DNA from: Neopestalotiopsis rosae
Taxonomy: Eukaryota > Ascomycota > Sordariomycetes > Amphisphaeriales > Sporocadaceae
Assembly: GCA_023078685.1 (NCBI GenBank)
Contig: JALGAS010000003.1
Coordinates: 1,302,001 to 1,366,000, forward strand
Direction of reading: 5' to 3'
DNA: 64,000 bases
Translations under genes and position numbers: made by a program
Part shown: positions 14,101 through 23,751 of the stretch, piece after piece
Layout of the letters: each line of letters opens with the position of its first letter
How positions within the stretch are numbered: position 1 is the first letter of the stretch
The notes under the pieces: model-generated
Seen by the model: the letters and a program-made list of their open reading frames with translations, nothing else
Told to the model about the DNA's origin: nothing
Database searches by the model: none

Positions 14101-14472
14101 AATCCCAATCATCTTTCCTTTCATCCTTCTCACGGCGGCTGGATATACTTTATTGTACTCTAGTGGCCCATCACCCACTTTCCATCCGTTGAAGATCTCT
14201 TGTCACGTCACTCTTGTACCAAGCCAGCCAGCTCAGCACGGGAACTTTGTGCTTGGGCCAGCTCAGCTCAGCTCATCCTACCTCCTACCTGACCACGTCC
14301 ATCTGATAGACTTGCACCACCCGTCTGTCTTGCTTCCCTCTTCTCCAAAAACAAAAGAGTTCTCTTGAGAACTCTGGAACATCCCGAGACAGTTCACAGA
14401 CCACCAGCCCTGTTGTCATACTTTGTTGTTCCCTCAAGGTGAATATTTCAGGGTTCGACTACAGTACAAAAG
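11156..14472. other. Intergenic region and long leader of the zinc-finger gene
   Basis: I see no protein gene in these 3.3 kb. The part from about 11,160 to 12,300 is AT-rich and would hold the kinase gene's 3' end. From about 13,400 to 14,470 the sequence is CT-rich with many TTGTC/CCTACC runs, typical of a long transcribed fungal leader, so the regulator at 14473 probably has a 5' UTR of several hundred bases containing short upstream ATGs. Confidence 0.5.
13418..14440. promoter_or_regulatory. Three CAAGGT hexamers upstream of the ZafA-like gene
   Basis: CAAGGT occurs at 13418-13423 and 14435-14440 on the plus strand, and as ACCTTG at 13454-13459. CAAGGT is the core I recall for zinc-response elements bound by the Aspergillus ZafA regulator, and Zap1 of yeast likewise binds AAGGT-containing sites and activates its own gene. 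Two copies 30 bp apart are suggestive, but a six-base word in a kilobase is weak evidence by itself. Confidence 0.25.
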
Positions 14473-16286
14473 ATGGATCGCGAAGCCCATTTCAACAATC
14501 CCTCGGATCATGGGTATGGTCCGATGCCTGGACACAACGAAGGATTTGACTTCTTCCATAGTCACGAATCGTCCTGCGGCGATCCAATCCTTAATAGTTT
14601 TGAATTCACCCTGCACTCGCCGCCTCTTTTCCCTCACGTCGACTCGTCGATAGCTCCGTCTGCCCTTCAGGTCTCCCACAACTCGCATGACGACTCGTGC
14701 GTGGATCAGTGTCCTGGGAGCTTAGGCTCTCAGGGACTGACTAAATATCCGCCTCCGCCTTCGCGGATGCGGCTCACTCCCGCCAGCGTCTGCCCGTCGT
14801 TGCCACAGGTCTCGGGCTTCCAGCAGTGGACTCCTTCCTTTGGAGCACAAGCCAGGCCCTTTAATCACCATGGCAGCTACAGCAATAGGTTCGTGGCACA
14901 GTCTCTCACCAACGGCACTGGGTTTGAGATGCCTCAAAGACAGATCCCTATTGCCTTTGTAGACCCCCGCCAGCAAAATTATGCCTCACAGGACGGATCG
15001 GAATGCTGTTCGACAGTGGACTGCTGCACCGACCCGGAGTGCGAGAAGAATATTTGCGAAGGAGATGATTGTCCCAACCCGTCCGACAATACCACATGCC
15101 TCACGAGCCCGGCACACAATGAAGAGTCTTTCTGGATAAATGAGCCAGTCAACGATTTCCGCCATTTCAGCTACGGAAATATTAGCAATGGCAACAACTG
15201 GACTGTGCCCCAAAGTACAGGCCATGCTTTGGCACCTCATGATCCGAACTGCAATCATACCCAGACGGAGCATGAGACTGCCGCTACACTGCAAGGCTTA
15301 CGGCAGGATTTCGCGACCATTCGAAGTCCAAGCATTGTCTACCATGGGGATGCTGACCCAATAGCGGCTGTAGAGACTCCAGCCCTGACGGCCGAAACGG
15401 CCACTGCCAGCCCAATGTCTCATCGGGCTAGCATTTCGCTGCCTGAGCCGCAGGGAGTCAACACTTGCCGTTGGCTTGTGGGAGACGTGCACAAGCGCAT
15501 ATGTGGACAAGAGTTCAGCTCTGTCGGAGACTTGCATCAACACGTTGCTAGTGAGCACGTGGTCAATTGTGGTGCAGAAAAAGTCTGCCGCTGGGAAGAC
15601 TGTACTCGCGAGCTGAACAAAAAGTTCATGTCCAAGAACAAGCTGCAGCGGCACATGACCACGCATACCGGATGTAAGTCAACACGCCTGATGGGCTGAT
15701 TAATCGATTTGCTTAACATGTTGTAGACAAACCGTTCACCTGCGAGATCTGTAATGATTCTTTCTCGGCCCAACAGGCCTTGGATCAGCACCGCCGCATC
15801 CATACTGGAGACAAACCCTACGCATGCGAGGTTCCCGGCTGTGGCAAGGCTTTTAAACAGAAAAGCGCGCTCAGTAAGTTTTCCGCCACGCATCATGCAA
15901 CCGATGGAAGTATCAGGTCTAACACAGCAATCCTAGCCATGCATAAGCGTGTGCATACGGGTGAGAAGCCACTGCAATGCGAAGTCTGCGGCAGGACATT
16001 TGGAGAGTCGTCCAATCTCTCGAAACACCGCAGGATCCACCAACAAGAATACAAGTATCAGTGCCCCGATTGCCCCAAGTCCTTCCGTCGATTCGATCAG
16101 ATGCGGCGCCATCAGCAGAAACACGAGCGCGAGCGCAACAAGGCGAGCAACGAGGGCGGCCAAATACTGAATCTTTCAAATGTCGATGATGGTGTTCTGG
16201 CCGATGCGCTTCAACAGGCCAATGCGCTTGAGGCAAGCGAAGCGAACGAAGGGGATTTCTATAACATGCTGCACGATTTTGCATGA
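14473..16286 (+). CDS. C2H2 zinc-finger activator, ZafA/Zap1 (zinc-responsive) type
   Basis: Exons 14473-15673, 15727-15873 and 15937-16286 give 565 residues; both introns (53 and 63 nt) restore finger linkers, HTG-YKPFTC and KSAL-TMHKRV. The C-terminal half carries six C2H2 fingers. The first two have the long spacing seen in the regulatory fingers of Zap1/ZafA (CRW at 332, CRWEDC at 372); fingers 3-6 are canonical with TGDKPY and TGEKP linkers and a [11 protein letters not shown] motif, and probably bind DNA. The N-terminal half has no fold I recognise, but residues 178-209 hold eight cysteines (pattern CC-x4-CC-x4-C-x4-C-x4-C-x8-C), a plausible metal-sensing segment. Proteins of this type switch on plasma-membrane zinc importers when zinc is scarce. 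The name rests on the finger pattern and the Cys-rich segment; another C2H2 family cannot be excluded. Confidence 0.75.
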
Positions 16287-17920
16287 GTCGAATGCAATGC
16301 ATACGAATCACATTTTGAAGAGAGAGCAGAAGTTGTAGCGATGGCGTGAAATGGACACTCTATTTGCATATTCATGATACCCAGGGGGGCAAGCAATCAC
16401 ACAAATTCATGGCCAGGGCAAGGCAAATGGCGTACAAGGCGCAGAACTAGCTGGCGGATCTTTTCTGGCATACTTGATCATGCTTGGGTCTTGTTTTCGA
16501 GGCGACTTGTTTTGAGGGGTTTGGTGCCTTTGCTTTTTCATCTTTTGATTTCGTCTTGGTTGATTTTACTGTTCTGTTTTTTTTTCTTCCCCTCTCTTTT
16601 CCTTTCCCCTTTGCATTTGGCATCATGGAGCCTATTAGGACATGTGCTTCCACCCTCCTTGGCGTTTATGGTGTTTGGCAGGAGAGATCAGGGTGCACAA
16701 AAAAGTCATGGAAGTACGTTTCTCAACAAGGCGATGGTTTGACGACATGGAACTCGTTTCTCCATATGTTTTCGGTTACTTGAATGAAAGTGATTTCAAG
16801 GTAGTCTATAGGCTCATTCATTGTTTCTAATTTTTGCCGTCTTGGTTCGCTGAAAGTCGTGCCTTTTTTTGCGTGTGACTTGTCGTCTTGTTGAATACCC
16901 GATGAAACGAGGGCAAGGCAAGGTCCCCGTTGATGACGGGTTTTGCGAGATGTGTCACTTCTCCGAGGTTTTGCTGATGTATATGTTGAGTATGGGGATG
17001 TCGTTGTACATCTGCTTGCTTGGTCTTGGTCAGTTAATGCGATGATTCGCCGAGTATGTTCTCCTTTTCACGAATGACTCAACGACGATGTGATTGTTGC
17101 TCATCTCAACTTGTGAACCTAATGAGCAAAAGGGAACCAGTGAGGAAAGGAAATGATGGTCATGGATAGATGTATTCTTGCTGACTGAATTGACGTGATT
17201 ATGACTAAATTGTTTATTGACTTGTTTGTGTATACCTACGTCTACTGTTCTGTTAGGTGATATTTCTGTTTCGATTTGGAGTCTTGGCTTAGGGGCGTCT
17301 TGGCAGTAGTATAAGACGTGTAGTCTGTTTTTTATTTTATTCTTTTGTTCCCGAGGAAGAGGCTGGGAAGAGACTGGGAAGAAAGATGTAATGAGGTTCT
17401 TGGAAGTCTGGCATCTGTCAACCGTGTTCTGGAATATCTGGCCGAGTGTGATATGTCATGTGTTTCCTTGTGATCTCTTATTGATGGAAATGAGGTTCTA
17501 TGAGACCATCACGGGATCGTTCCGCGATGCGAACGGGGAGACGCCATCAAACTGATGATGACCAAGTCTGTTTCGACAAAATGTTCCTCGAAATCTTGTC
17601 TTGGTGACCTTTGCAGCGGAGGAATTTGGAGGTCTTCTTGTGTTGAGATATCATATCGGCCATCATGAAAACCTTCGGCGTTGGCTTTTGAGGAGAGACA
17701 GAGATCGTATCGTTATACAGAGCTGGACATGAACGCGCCTGCAGGTTTCTTTGAGGATCAAAATTAAACAAAGTGTCTGGAGACCCAATGCGCTTGGAAG
17801 AGAGTTGTTGGAAATCTTTGCGTGAAAGTATCTTTGGTATGTTCGTACTTAGAATGTCTCCCTCTTTGAATTTTCTCCATCATCTCCTAGAACAGCCCAC
17901 GAACTCGCACGAGTGTCAGC

Positions 17921-17951
<31 letters not shown>

Positions 17952-19341
17952 GGGGGGCAGTGTTTGTTATCCTTCACCCCTTGGTAGTATAGTGAAGACG
18001 CTCGGATGACTGTGGCTTCTGGGTCCAAGACGTACCCTTTATGTGCTCCGTATTGGCTTGTCCACGATTACGACTACTGATTTTTGTATGATTGTCTTGC
18101 GGGGGCTGTAAAGCGGACTGCTCAGAGGTTATCGTCTATTCCTTTTGTACACAGCACAGAGCTTGCTTTTGCGTTGGCTAGCGACGCCTGGCAATGATCA
18201 CCAGCACAGTCGAGATATAAATGATAAGATGATCGGTGAAGTCGAATTCTGTCGAGTCAGTCGATAGATGAGAAGGTCGAGTAGAACACAGCGCTCATCT
18301 GATTTCGGCTATAAGGCTTCTTACATGAGCAAGCAATGAATAGCTACACGGTATTCTCGTCAGTGTTTTCAAGCATTCGGAATAGGATCACATGTGAATT
18401 TAGTGTCCGTTTCACAATACTTTCTACCATAGAGAAGGGCCTAGTCATTCTTCTTAAGGAAAGCTTGCATAGAATGTGATCGCACTGGTCGACCTGGTGC
18501 ACGTCGAAGAGAGATCTCCAGCAGGCAGAGAGGGACGTGCCGGCGCCAAAAGTGTTGCAACCATCTGGTCTCATAGGTTATGTTGTGCTCGTGTATCTGG
18601 TTAGTAAGAGAATCCGAGAAGAGCTCCTGCAGTCATTAGTCATCCTCGGCATTCTATCATTGTCTGCTGAAGTCTGATGAGGAGTTTGCCTAGGATGACT
18701 CCTGATCACAGCTCCACGCGAACTGTGTCGGGAGATATTCATTGGCTCTCAGCATACGCATGCACGTCACAAAACTGAGCCTGGCATGGATACAATCACC
18801 AAGCACTTCATCGCGAAAAGACCGGAAGTTGACACCCTAGATGCGTGCGCTTTGGCATTCAACTCGCATAGCGTCCTGAGAATTTACCACCACATGGTCT
18901 TGTTTCCGTCCCTAGGAGCCCCGAGAATCCGTCACAAAACTTTCCTGGACCGAAGTTTCTCGAGTCACCAGCAAGTCGTCTGCGGAGAAGCCGAGGGGAC
19001 AGATTGTTGTAGTAGTGGATTCGTAACGCAACGTATGCGATTCATTGACAGCTACATTTGGCTGTATAGAATTGACCTCGTAAACACCATGACCATTGTT
19101 GATGAACCGAAAAGCCGTGTGATGCCATGCAAAGTCAGAAGATTCCCTTTCTCATCTCTTTTTTGTTTAAAGGAACCGTTGCCGCCGCGCCTCATCTACA
19201 TCCAAGCCGTGAATTTCCCTGTCGCCCCAAGCATCAAACACAGAAAAGCCAATTTAGGCCTGCGAAGAAACATGTCAGTACTTTTGACCAGACCGAGAAC
19301 CCGCCAAACGGCGGGGATTGGGGGGTTGTGGTGTCTCTTGT
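16287..19341. other. Intergenic region, no gene seen
   Basis: Three kilobases between the convergent zinc-finger and L35 genes. The longest frame (189 codons ending at 19355, plus strand) runs antisense into the last L35 exon, has no family features and is best read as chance. The DNA is otherwise AT-rich and unremarkable apart from the homopolymer at 17925. Confidence 0.55.
17925..17957. repeat. A27-G6 homopolymer tract
   Basis: Twenty-seven consecutive A residues are followed directly by six G. This could be slippage-prone simple sequence or an old retroposed poly(A) tail, but no recognisable retrocopy or target-site duplication flanks it. Length may be inaccurate in an assembly. Confidence 0.85.
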
Positions 19342-20087
19342 TTATCGTACCTTGACGGCGTACTTGCGCTGGGGGAAGTGCACGTTGCGCTTCTTCGTCT
19401 TGTCGAGCTTGGCGCTGGCCTCAGCGGGGGACAAGCGTCTTCGGATAGCGCGAGTCTGCTTGGCGCGGAGATCCAGAGGCAAGTACTTCTTGTTCTTGTA
19501 GAACAGGCGGAGCTGGGAGCGCTGCTTGAGGTTGATGACGGTGAGGACGCGGGCGATCGACTTGCGGATGTCGTGGCTATTTGGCGCATGTCAGTATTCT
19601 GGCCAATCGGACAAAAATTTGAACAATGCCTTCAAGGCATCAGACAGGAAGTCGGAACATACATTCTGTTCAGCTTGGCACCCGACGAGTTGATCTTCTG
19701 GATTCTGAGCTGACCGAGGTCGGTCTTGAGCTCGCCCAGCTGCTTGAGCAGATCCTCCTTGCTCTTGCTCCAGAGAGCGTTGGCCTTGACCTTCGATGTG
19801 GACTGTAGGTGGAACATTTGGTTAGCGTCAGGGAACAGCAAAAGTTCGTGATTTGACGTGTCAATGTTGAATCATGGTGCATTTTCGAGATCGGGGCAAC
19901 ATGATGTGGTGATTGTGCGTGTTGCATGTCGTTGTGGTCGTCGTTGAGTCCGTGATGCGGGCCATTTTGAGATTTGACGATAATTTCCTCCACTTGCGAG
20001 TCTTCCTTCGTTTTGCTTCGGGTTGATGTGGTCGATCGAGGAGCAATGGGGCGGGCACAATCATGGCAAGCAGCAATGACTTACCAT
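19342..20087 (-). CDS. RPL35: 60S ribosomal protein L35 (uL29)
   Basis: Minus-strand exons 20087-20085, 19802-19663 and 19576-19342 encode 125 residues, the usual length for fungal L35. The first exon is only the ATG, directly followed by a GTAAGT donor; the 282-nt first intron ends in CAG and the protein continues [19 protein letters not shown]. The second intron joins KLNR to [16 protein letters not shown]. The eukaryotic uL29 signature is clear in [17 protein letters not shown] and the basic [14 protein letters not shown] block, ending [11 protein letters not shown]. The protein sits at the exit tunnel of the large ribosomal subunit. A very long first intron right after the start codon is characteristic of fungal ribosomal protein genes and often carries regulatory or enhancing function. 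The final VR could instead be intron sequence with one more tiny exon (GTACGA resembles a donor), but the stop follows at once and this is the simplest model. Confidence 0.95.
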
Positions 20088-20654
20088 CTTGAGACTTCTT
20101 CTTCGGTCGGCTGCGAGTACGATGAAGGGTGTCGGTTCGTAGGATTTGCTGAAGGCGTCGCTTGCAATCAAGATTGACCTCAGGTCTGAAGCGCAGGACA
20201 GAGGTCGACAGGCTAAAATTTCCCTGTCAGTAATTTTTGGCCTTAGGGTTGATTTTCGGTTTTTGTGTGGGCTGGCGGCACTCTGCGGGTGGTTCGTTCC
20301 AGACAGCAGGCGCAAGCCTCAAAGGTCAGTTTTTTACCAGGGGTTGAGAGTGCGGGTGGGGCACAAAGATCGGGGGCCTGAGAAGACGCTCCGACCACTT
20401 TTTGCGCCACACTGGCACTCTCTTTCCGGCTTAGCGTCAGTCTATAGTGGAAGGCGCTAGCGCTTGCGCACGGACGCTTTGTGGCTGTAAGTGCGATTAT
20501 ATGATACTTACTCGGGATCAATATTGTACTTCAAGCAAACACCATAGGTGTAAAGCCAGGCAAGGCTGTTGCGCTCGGGGACATGCAAATCTGGAGCTGG
20601 CATTGTGACATTGTTGTTGTGTGCTGAGTGGTGGTTTTGTTGTTGTTGCTGTTC
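20088..20654. other. Promoter / leader of L35 with a 31-codon ORF
   Basis: The upstream region of the minus-strand L35 gene. A 31-codon minus-strand ORF (20603-20508) begins ATGCCAGCTCC; its last sense codon overlaps a perfect GTAAGT donor. It may be a short upstream ORF or the first coding exon of an unrecognised transcript; I found no partner exon. Confidence 0.4.
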
Positions 20655-21715
20655 TCGTTGGTGGGGAAGGTGTCAAGTTGTCTGGAGAGAGAATTGGGAA
20701 AGCACCAAAGTTGGTTGTCGGGTGCCATGCGGACTTGCGCATCGCGAATTTCTTCTAATGAAGAGCTATCATATTATTGCACTATTATGACCGTTGCTGC
20801 GGAAGGTGTCAACTTGTCAAGAGAGGGTGCTGGGCAACCATCACACTTGGTTGTCCGGAGCCATGCGAACTTGTGCATCATGGGATTTCTTCTGATAAAG
20901 AGCTATCATGGTATTGCAACTATGCTAACCACTGCTGGGAAAGATGTCAACTTGTCAGGAGAAGGCGCTGTGCTTGAAGCAAGAAAGGTTGGCGGGTGCC
21001 ATGCGGACGTATGCATCGTGGGAAGTTCTTCCCAGAAAGCTTCGTTAAACTGTTGCATTATGCTGGCCATTAGTGGGCGGAGTGTTGAGTTGTCATGAGA
21101 GGGAGCTGGGGAATCACCAGACTTGGTTGTCGGATGCCATGCAGACATATGGATCGTGGGAAACTCATTCAACGAAGCTATTAACATTGCTGCACTATGC
21201 TTTTAGATGGTGGAGAGAATGTTAACTTTTCAAGAGAGGGAGCTGCCTTCAAGCACAAAGCCACTCGAGTTGTTTATCTAGAGCCGTGCGGGCCTGTGAA
21301 TCGTGAGAATTTTGTATGATAATCTGGCCGCTACTGGAAGAGAGCAAGCTGTATTGGAAGAAGAAGGAAACTAGTAAGGTTGATTATCGGGAACGATGTG
21401 GACTTGTGCCTCGTGGGAATCCGTGAATATCTTCGGTGAAGGGCTTTTTGATCTGCAGCACTTTTCTGGCTGCGGCTGGAGAAGGTGCAAAGAGAGCTGG
21501 CTGTGTTGGAAGCAGGTTACCATCAGAGTTGGTCATCGAGGGCCATGCAAACTCATGCATCGTAGGAATTTCTTCTGACAGAAAGCCATCAAATTGCTGA
21601 ATCTTGCTGGCTGTTGCCATGGGTAGGGCAACTATGGAATGGATTTGTCCAGCCCGAACAGCATCGGACCCAATGCATTTGTCCATGGCCATGCAGACTG
21701 ATGTGTGCAAAATTC
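20655..21715. repeat. Diverged tandem array, ~137-bp unit, about eight copies
   Basis: A recurring block reads roughly 'gtcaacttgtcaagagaggg ... gttgtcggatgccatgc ... cttgtgcatcgtgggaattt ... ttctgat..aagctat..'. Using the CCATGC-like anchor, copies start at 20725, 20862, 20999, 21137, 21284, 21393, 21543 and 21689, so the first four are spaced 137, 137 and 138 bp and later ones drift between 109 and 150 bp. Units share perhaps 60-75% identity by eye. Minus-strand frames contain repeated SAWHPTT-like and QQFNEAFWEELP-like peptides, but stops and frame changes interrupt them. No transposase, terminal repeat or known satellite is apparent. Confidence 0.75.
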
Positions 21716-22329
21716 AGGGTATCAATGTCCATGTATACTTACAAGCTGTATACGTGAAGGTAATCACTACAATATGATCTAATCTATAACATTTCAAATT
21801 TCGACTCAAGTCGACTTATTAACGAAAGATCATTCTTTATGATCGCATATCCTAGCATCGTAAAACCACAACGAAATTGGAGTGCTTATGCAAATTATGC
21901 AGCTAGTACTAAACGGCAGCCTGGTGGAACACCGGCAAGACCCTTGTTCTCGGCTGGGGCCCCATCCATATGCGCAACGCTACGTAACCAACTCGCAAGC
22001 CGAGCTATCTCATCTATCCACGAGACCATCATATGTTGCCAGCGCCGCTCACCAATCCCTCTGATCCGGTGCATCAGTGAAAGACGACGCAGATCCTTCT
22101 CCGGAACTACAACTTCTTGAAGAAACTCGGAACCCAAGCTGCACCAGATAGCGAACCAAGCGCTAAAATACAAACAAGCAGCCAACCTCTACCGCCTTCA
22201 CTTCCTTGCTCCTATTACTACGCCAGCTCCGGAGACCGGAAATCCCAGCCGCGACGAGACTGTACAATATACGACGACCTCATAACACAAACGTACATTT
22301 CGCGCAACGCCGTAGGGTTTGGCACTGAA
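21716..22329. other. Promoter region of GOS1
   Basis: About 600 bp between the tandem array and the GOS1 start. A frame runs into GOS1 from 22117 but has no conserved content, so it is taken as leader. No other signal is recognisable. Confidence 0.5.
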
Positions 22330-23100
22330 ATGGCAACACCAACAGGAAACCAGGGCTGGGCCCAATTGCGGCAACAAGCACGATCATTAGAATCACAGGT
22401 ACGTAGACCGGCTTACTGTCACGGAACCCCAGACCTACGAAATCAATTTGCTAACTCTTTTCGGCAATTGCGCCAGACCGATACTCTCTTCCACACATAC
22501 TCGCAATTCTCCCAAGTATCGAATATACCACCACAGCCGACGCCCGAGGAGAAGGACACAGAAGCCAAGCTGGAGGAGCTGCTGGACCGGCGCGAGACGG
22601 TCGTGGGCCAGCTGGGCCGGCTGCTGGACTCGGAGTCGGCGCTGACGTCGTCGGCGCTGAAGCAGAACAACCTGTCGCTGCTGCGCGAGAAGCTGGCCGA
22701 GCACCGCCGCGACCTGCGCCGCATCAAGGGCTCCATCTCGGAGCAGCGCAGCCGCCACAACCTGCTGGCCAACGTGCGCTCCGACATTGACGCCTACCGC
22801 GCCAGCAACGCCAACCCCGAGGCCGCCGAGGCCGACTACATGCTCGACGAGCGCCGCCGCGTCGACGAGAGCCACAACATGATTGACGGCGTCCTGTCCC
22901 AGGCCTACGCCACCCAGGAGAGCTTCGCCCTCCAGCGCGAGACCCTGTCGAGCATCAACCGCCGCATCACCCTCGCCGCGAGCCAGGTCCCCGGCCTCAA
23001 CACCATTATCGGCAAGATCTCGGCCCGGAAGCGTCGGGACGGCATCATCATGGGTAGCTTCATTGCTTTTTGCTTCTTGATCTTTTGGTGGTTCCTGTGA
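22330..23100 (+). CDS. GOS1: Golgi v-SNARE Gos1/GS28
   Basis: Exons 22330-22398 and 22477-23100 give 230 residues, the expected size. The N-terminus (MATPTGNQGWAQLRQQARSL) and the SLESQ-TDTLFHTYSQF junction match the GS28 N-terminal helix, followed by a long coiled-coil region rich in Leu/Glu/Arg, the SNARE motif around 140-205 (ATQESFALQRETLSSINRR) and a C-terminal membrane anchor (GIIMGSFIAFCFLIFWWFL) with no lumenal tail. It is a tail-anchored SNARE for ER-Golgi and intra-Golgi fusion, partnering Sed5, Ykt6 and Sft1 in yeast. The 78-nt intron has a GCTAACT branch site, is a multiple of three and lacks stops, so retention would add 26 residues inside the N-terminal helix. GC content jumps sharply at about 22,560. 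Confidence 0.95.
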   Translation: MATPTGNQGWAQLRQQARSLESQVRRPAYCHGTPDLRNQFANSFRQLRQTDTLFHTYSQFSQVSNIPPQPTPEEKDTEAKLEELLDRRETVVGQLGRLLDSESALTSSALKQNNLSLLREKLAEHRRDLRRIKGSISEQRSRHNLLANVRSDIDAYRASNANPEAAEADYMLDERRRVDESHNMIDGVLSQAYATQESFALQRETLSSINRRITLAASQVPGLNTIIGKISARKRRDGIIMGSFIAFCFLIFWWFL

Positions 23101-23751
23101 AGCAGTATTGGGGTTCTGGGGGGACTACCGTTCATAACATAATATAAGAAACAGCCGACTTTTCTCTATGGGCCATGTCGGTATGGGAAGAGTTAGAGAG
23201 CGCCAAATATGGTCATGCCCGAGGGGGGTCATGTTTTTATGTCTGATGCTTGGGGTTTACTTTTGATTTGCATGGATGGATACTCCACATGGCGTTATGG
23301 GAAATTCAAATGGGTATTGCTGTTCTGTACGATATTGCAGCGGTGTCAAAATAAACACCAACGAGCCATCTAGATATTACTGCCTTTGATTTTTTGGAGC
23401 TTTGGTATCCATTTCGCTGGTTGACCCATAACATGAGTAATGTGCTTTGATAACACGCACTAATGACTTGTCTTGATATTGTTCCAGAATCTCGTGCTTT
23501 GTCGTCTTTCACATCATGGAGACCACGTATTCCCAAGCGTTGAAGTTTTCTTTTCTCACAGCTTATTACGCTGTATATATGTACATTGCTCCATAAACAA
23601 GACCACAACGCCACAACCATGATATCAGAAATCAATGGTACCTGTTGAAGGATATCAAAAAATCAACCCAGTTTTGACTGTAATTTGCTCTTGTAACAGC
23701 AGTCCCTTTTCCTCATAGCACTTCCTCATATTTGAAGTCATCACATGTGGT
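23101..23751. other. Intergenic region between convergent GOS1 and GCV1
   Basis: The 650 bp hold the two 3' ends only. AT-rich, with no recognisable gene. Confidence 0.55.

Noticed and set aside
18786..19355. 189-codon plus-strand frame
   Set aside because: No family features; overlaps the last L35 exon in antisense and lacks coding bias.
20628..21098. 156-codon plus-strand frame across the tandem array
   Set aside because: The frame exists because three repeat units are near multiples that avoid stops; later units break it. Better described as a DNA repeat.
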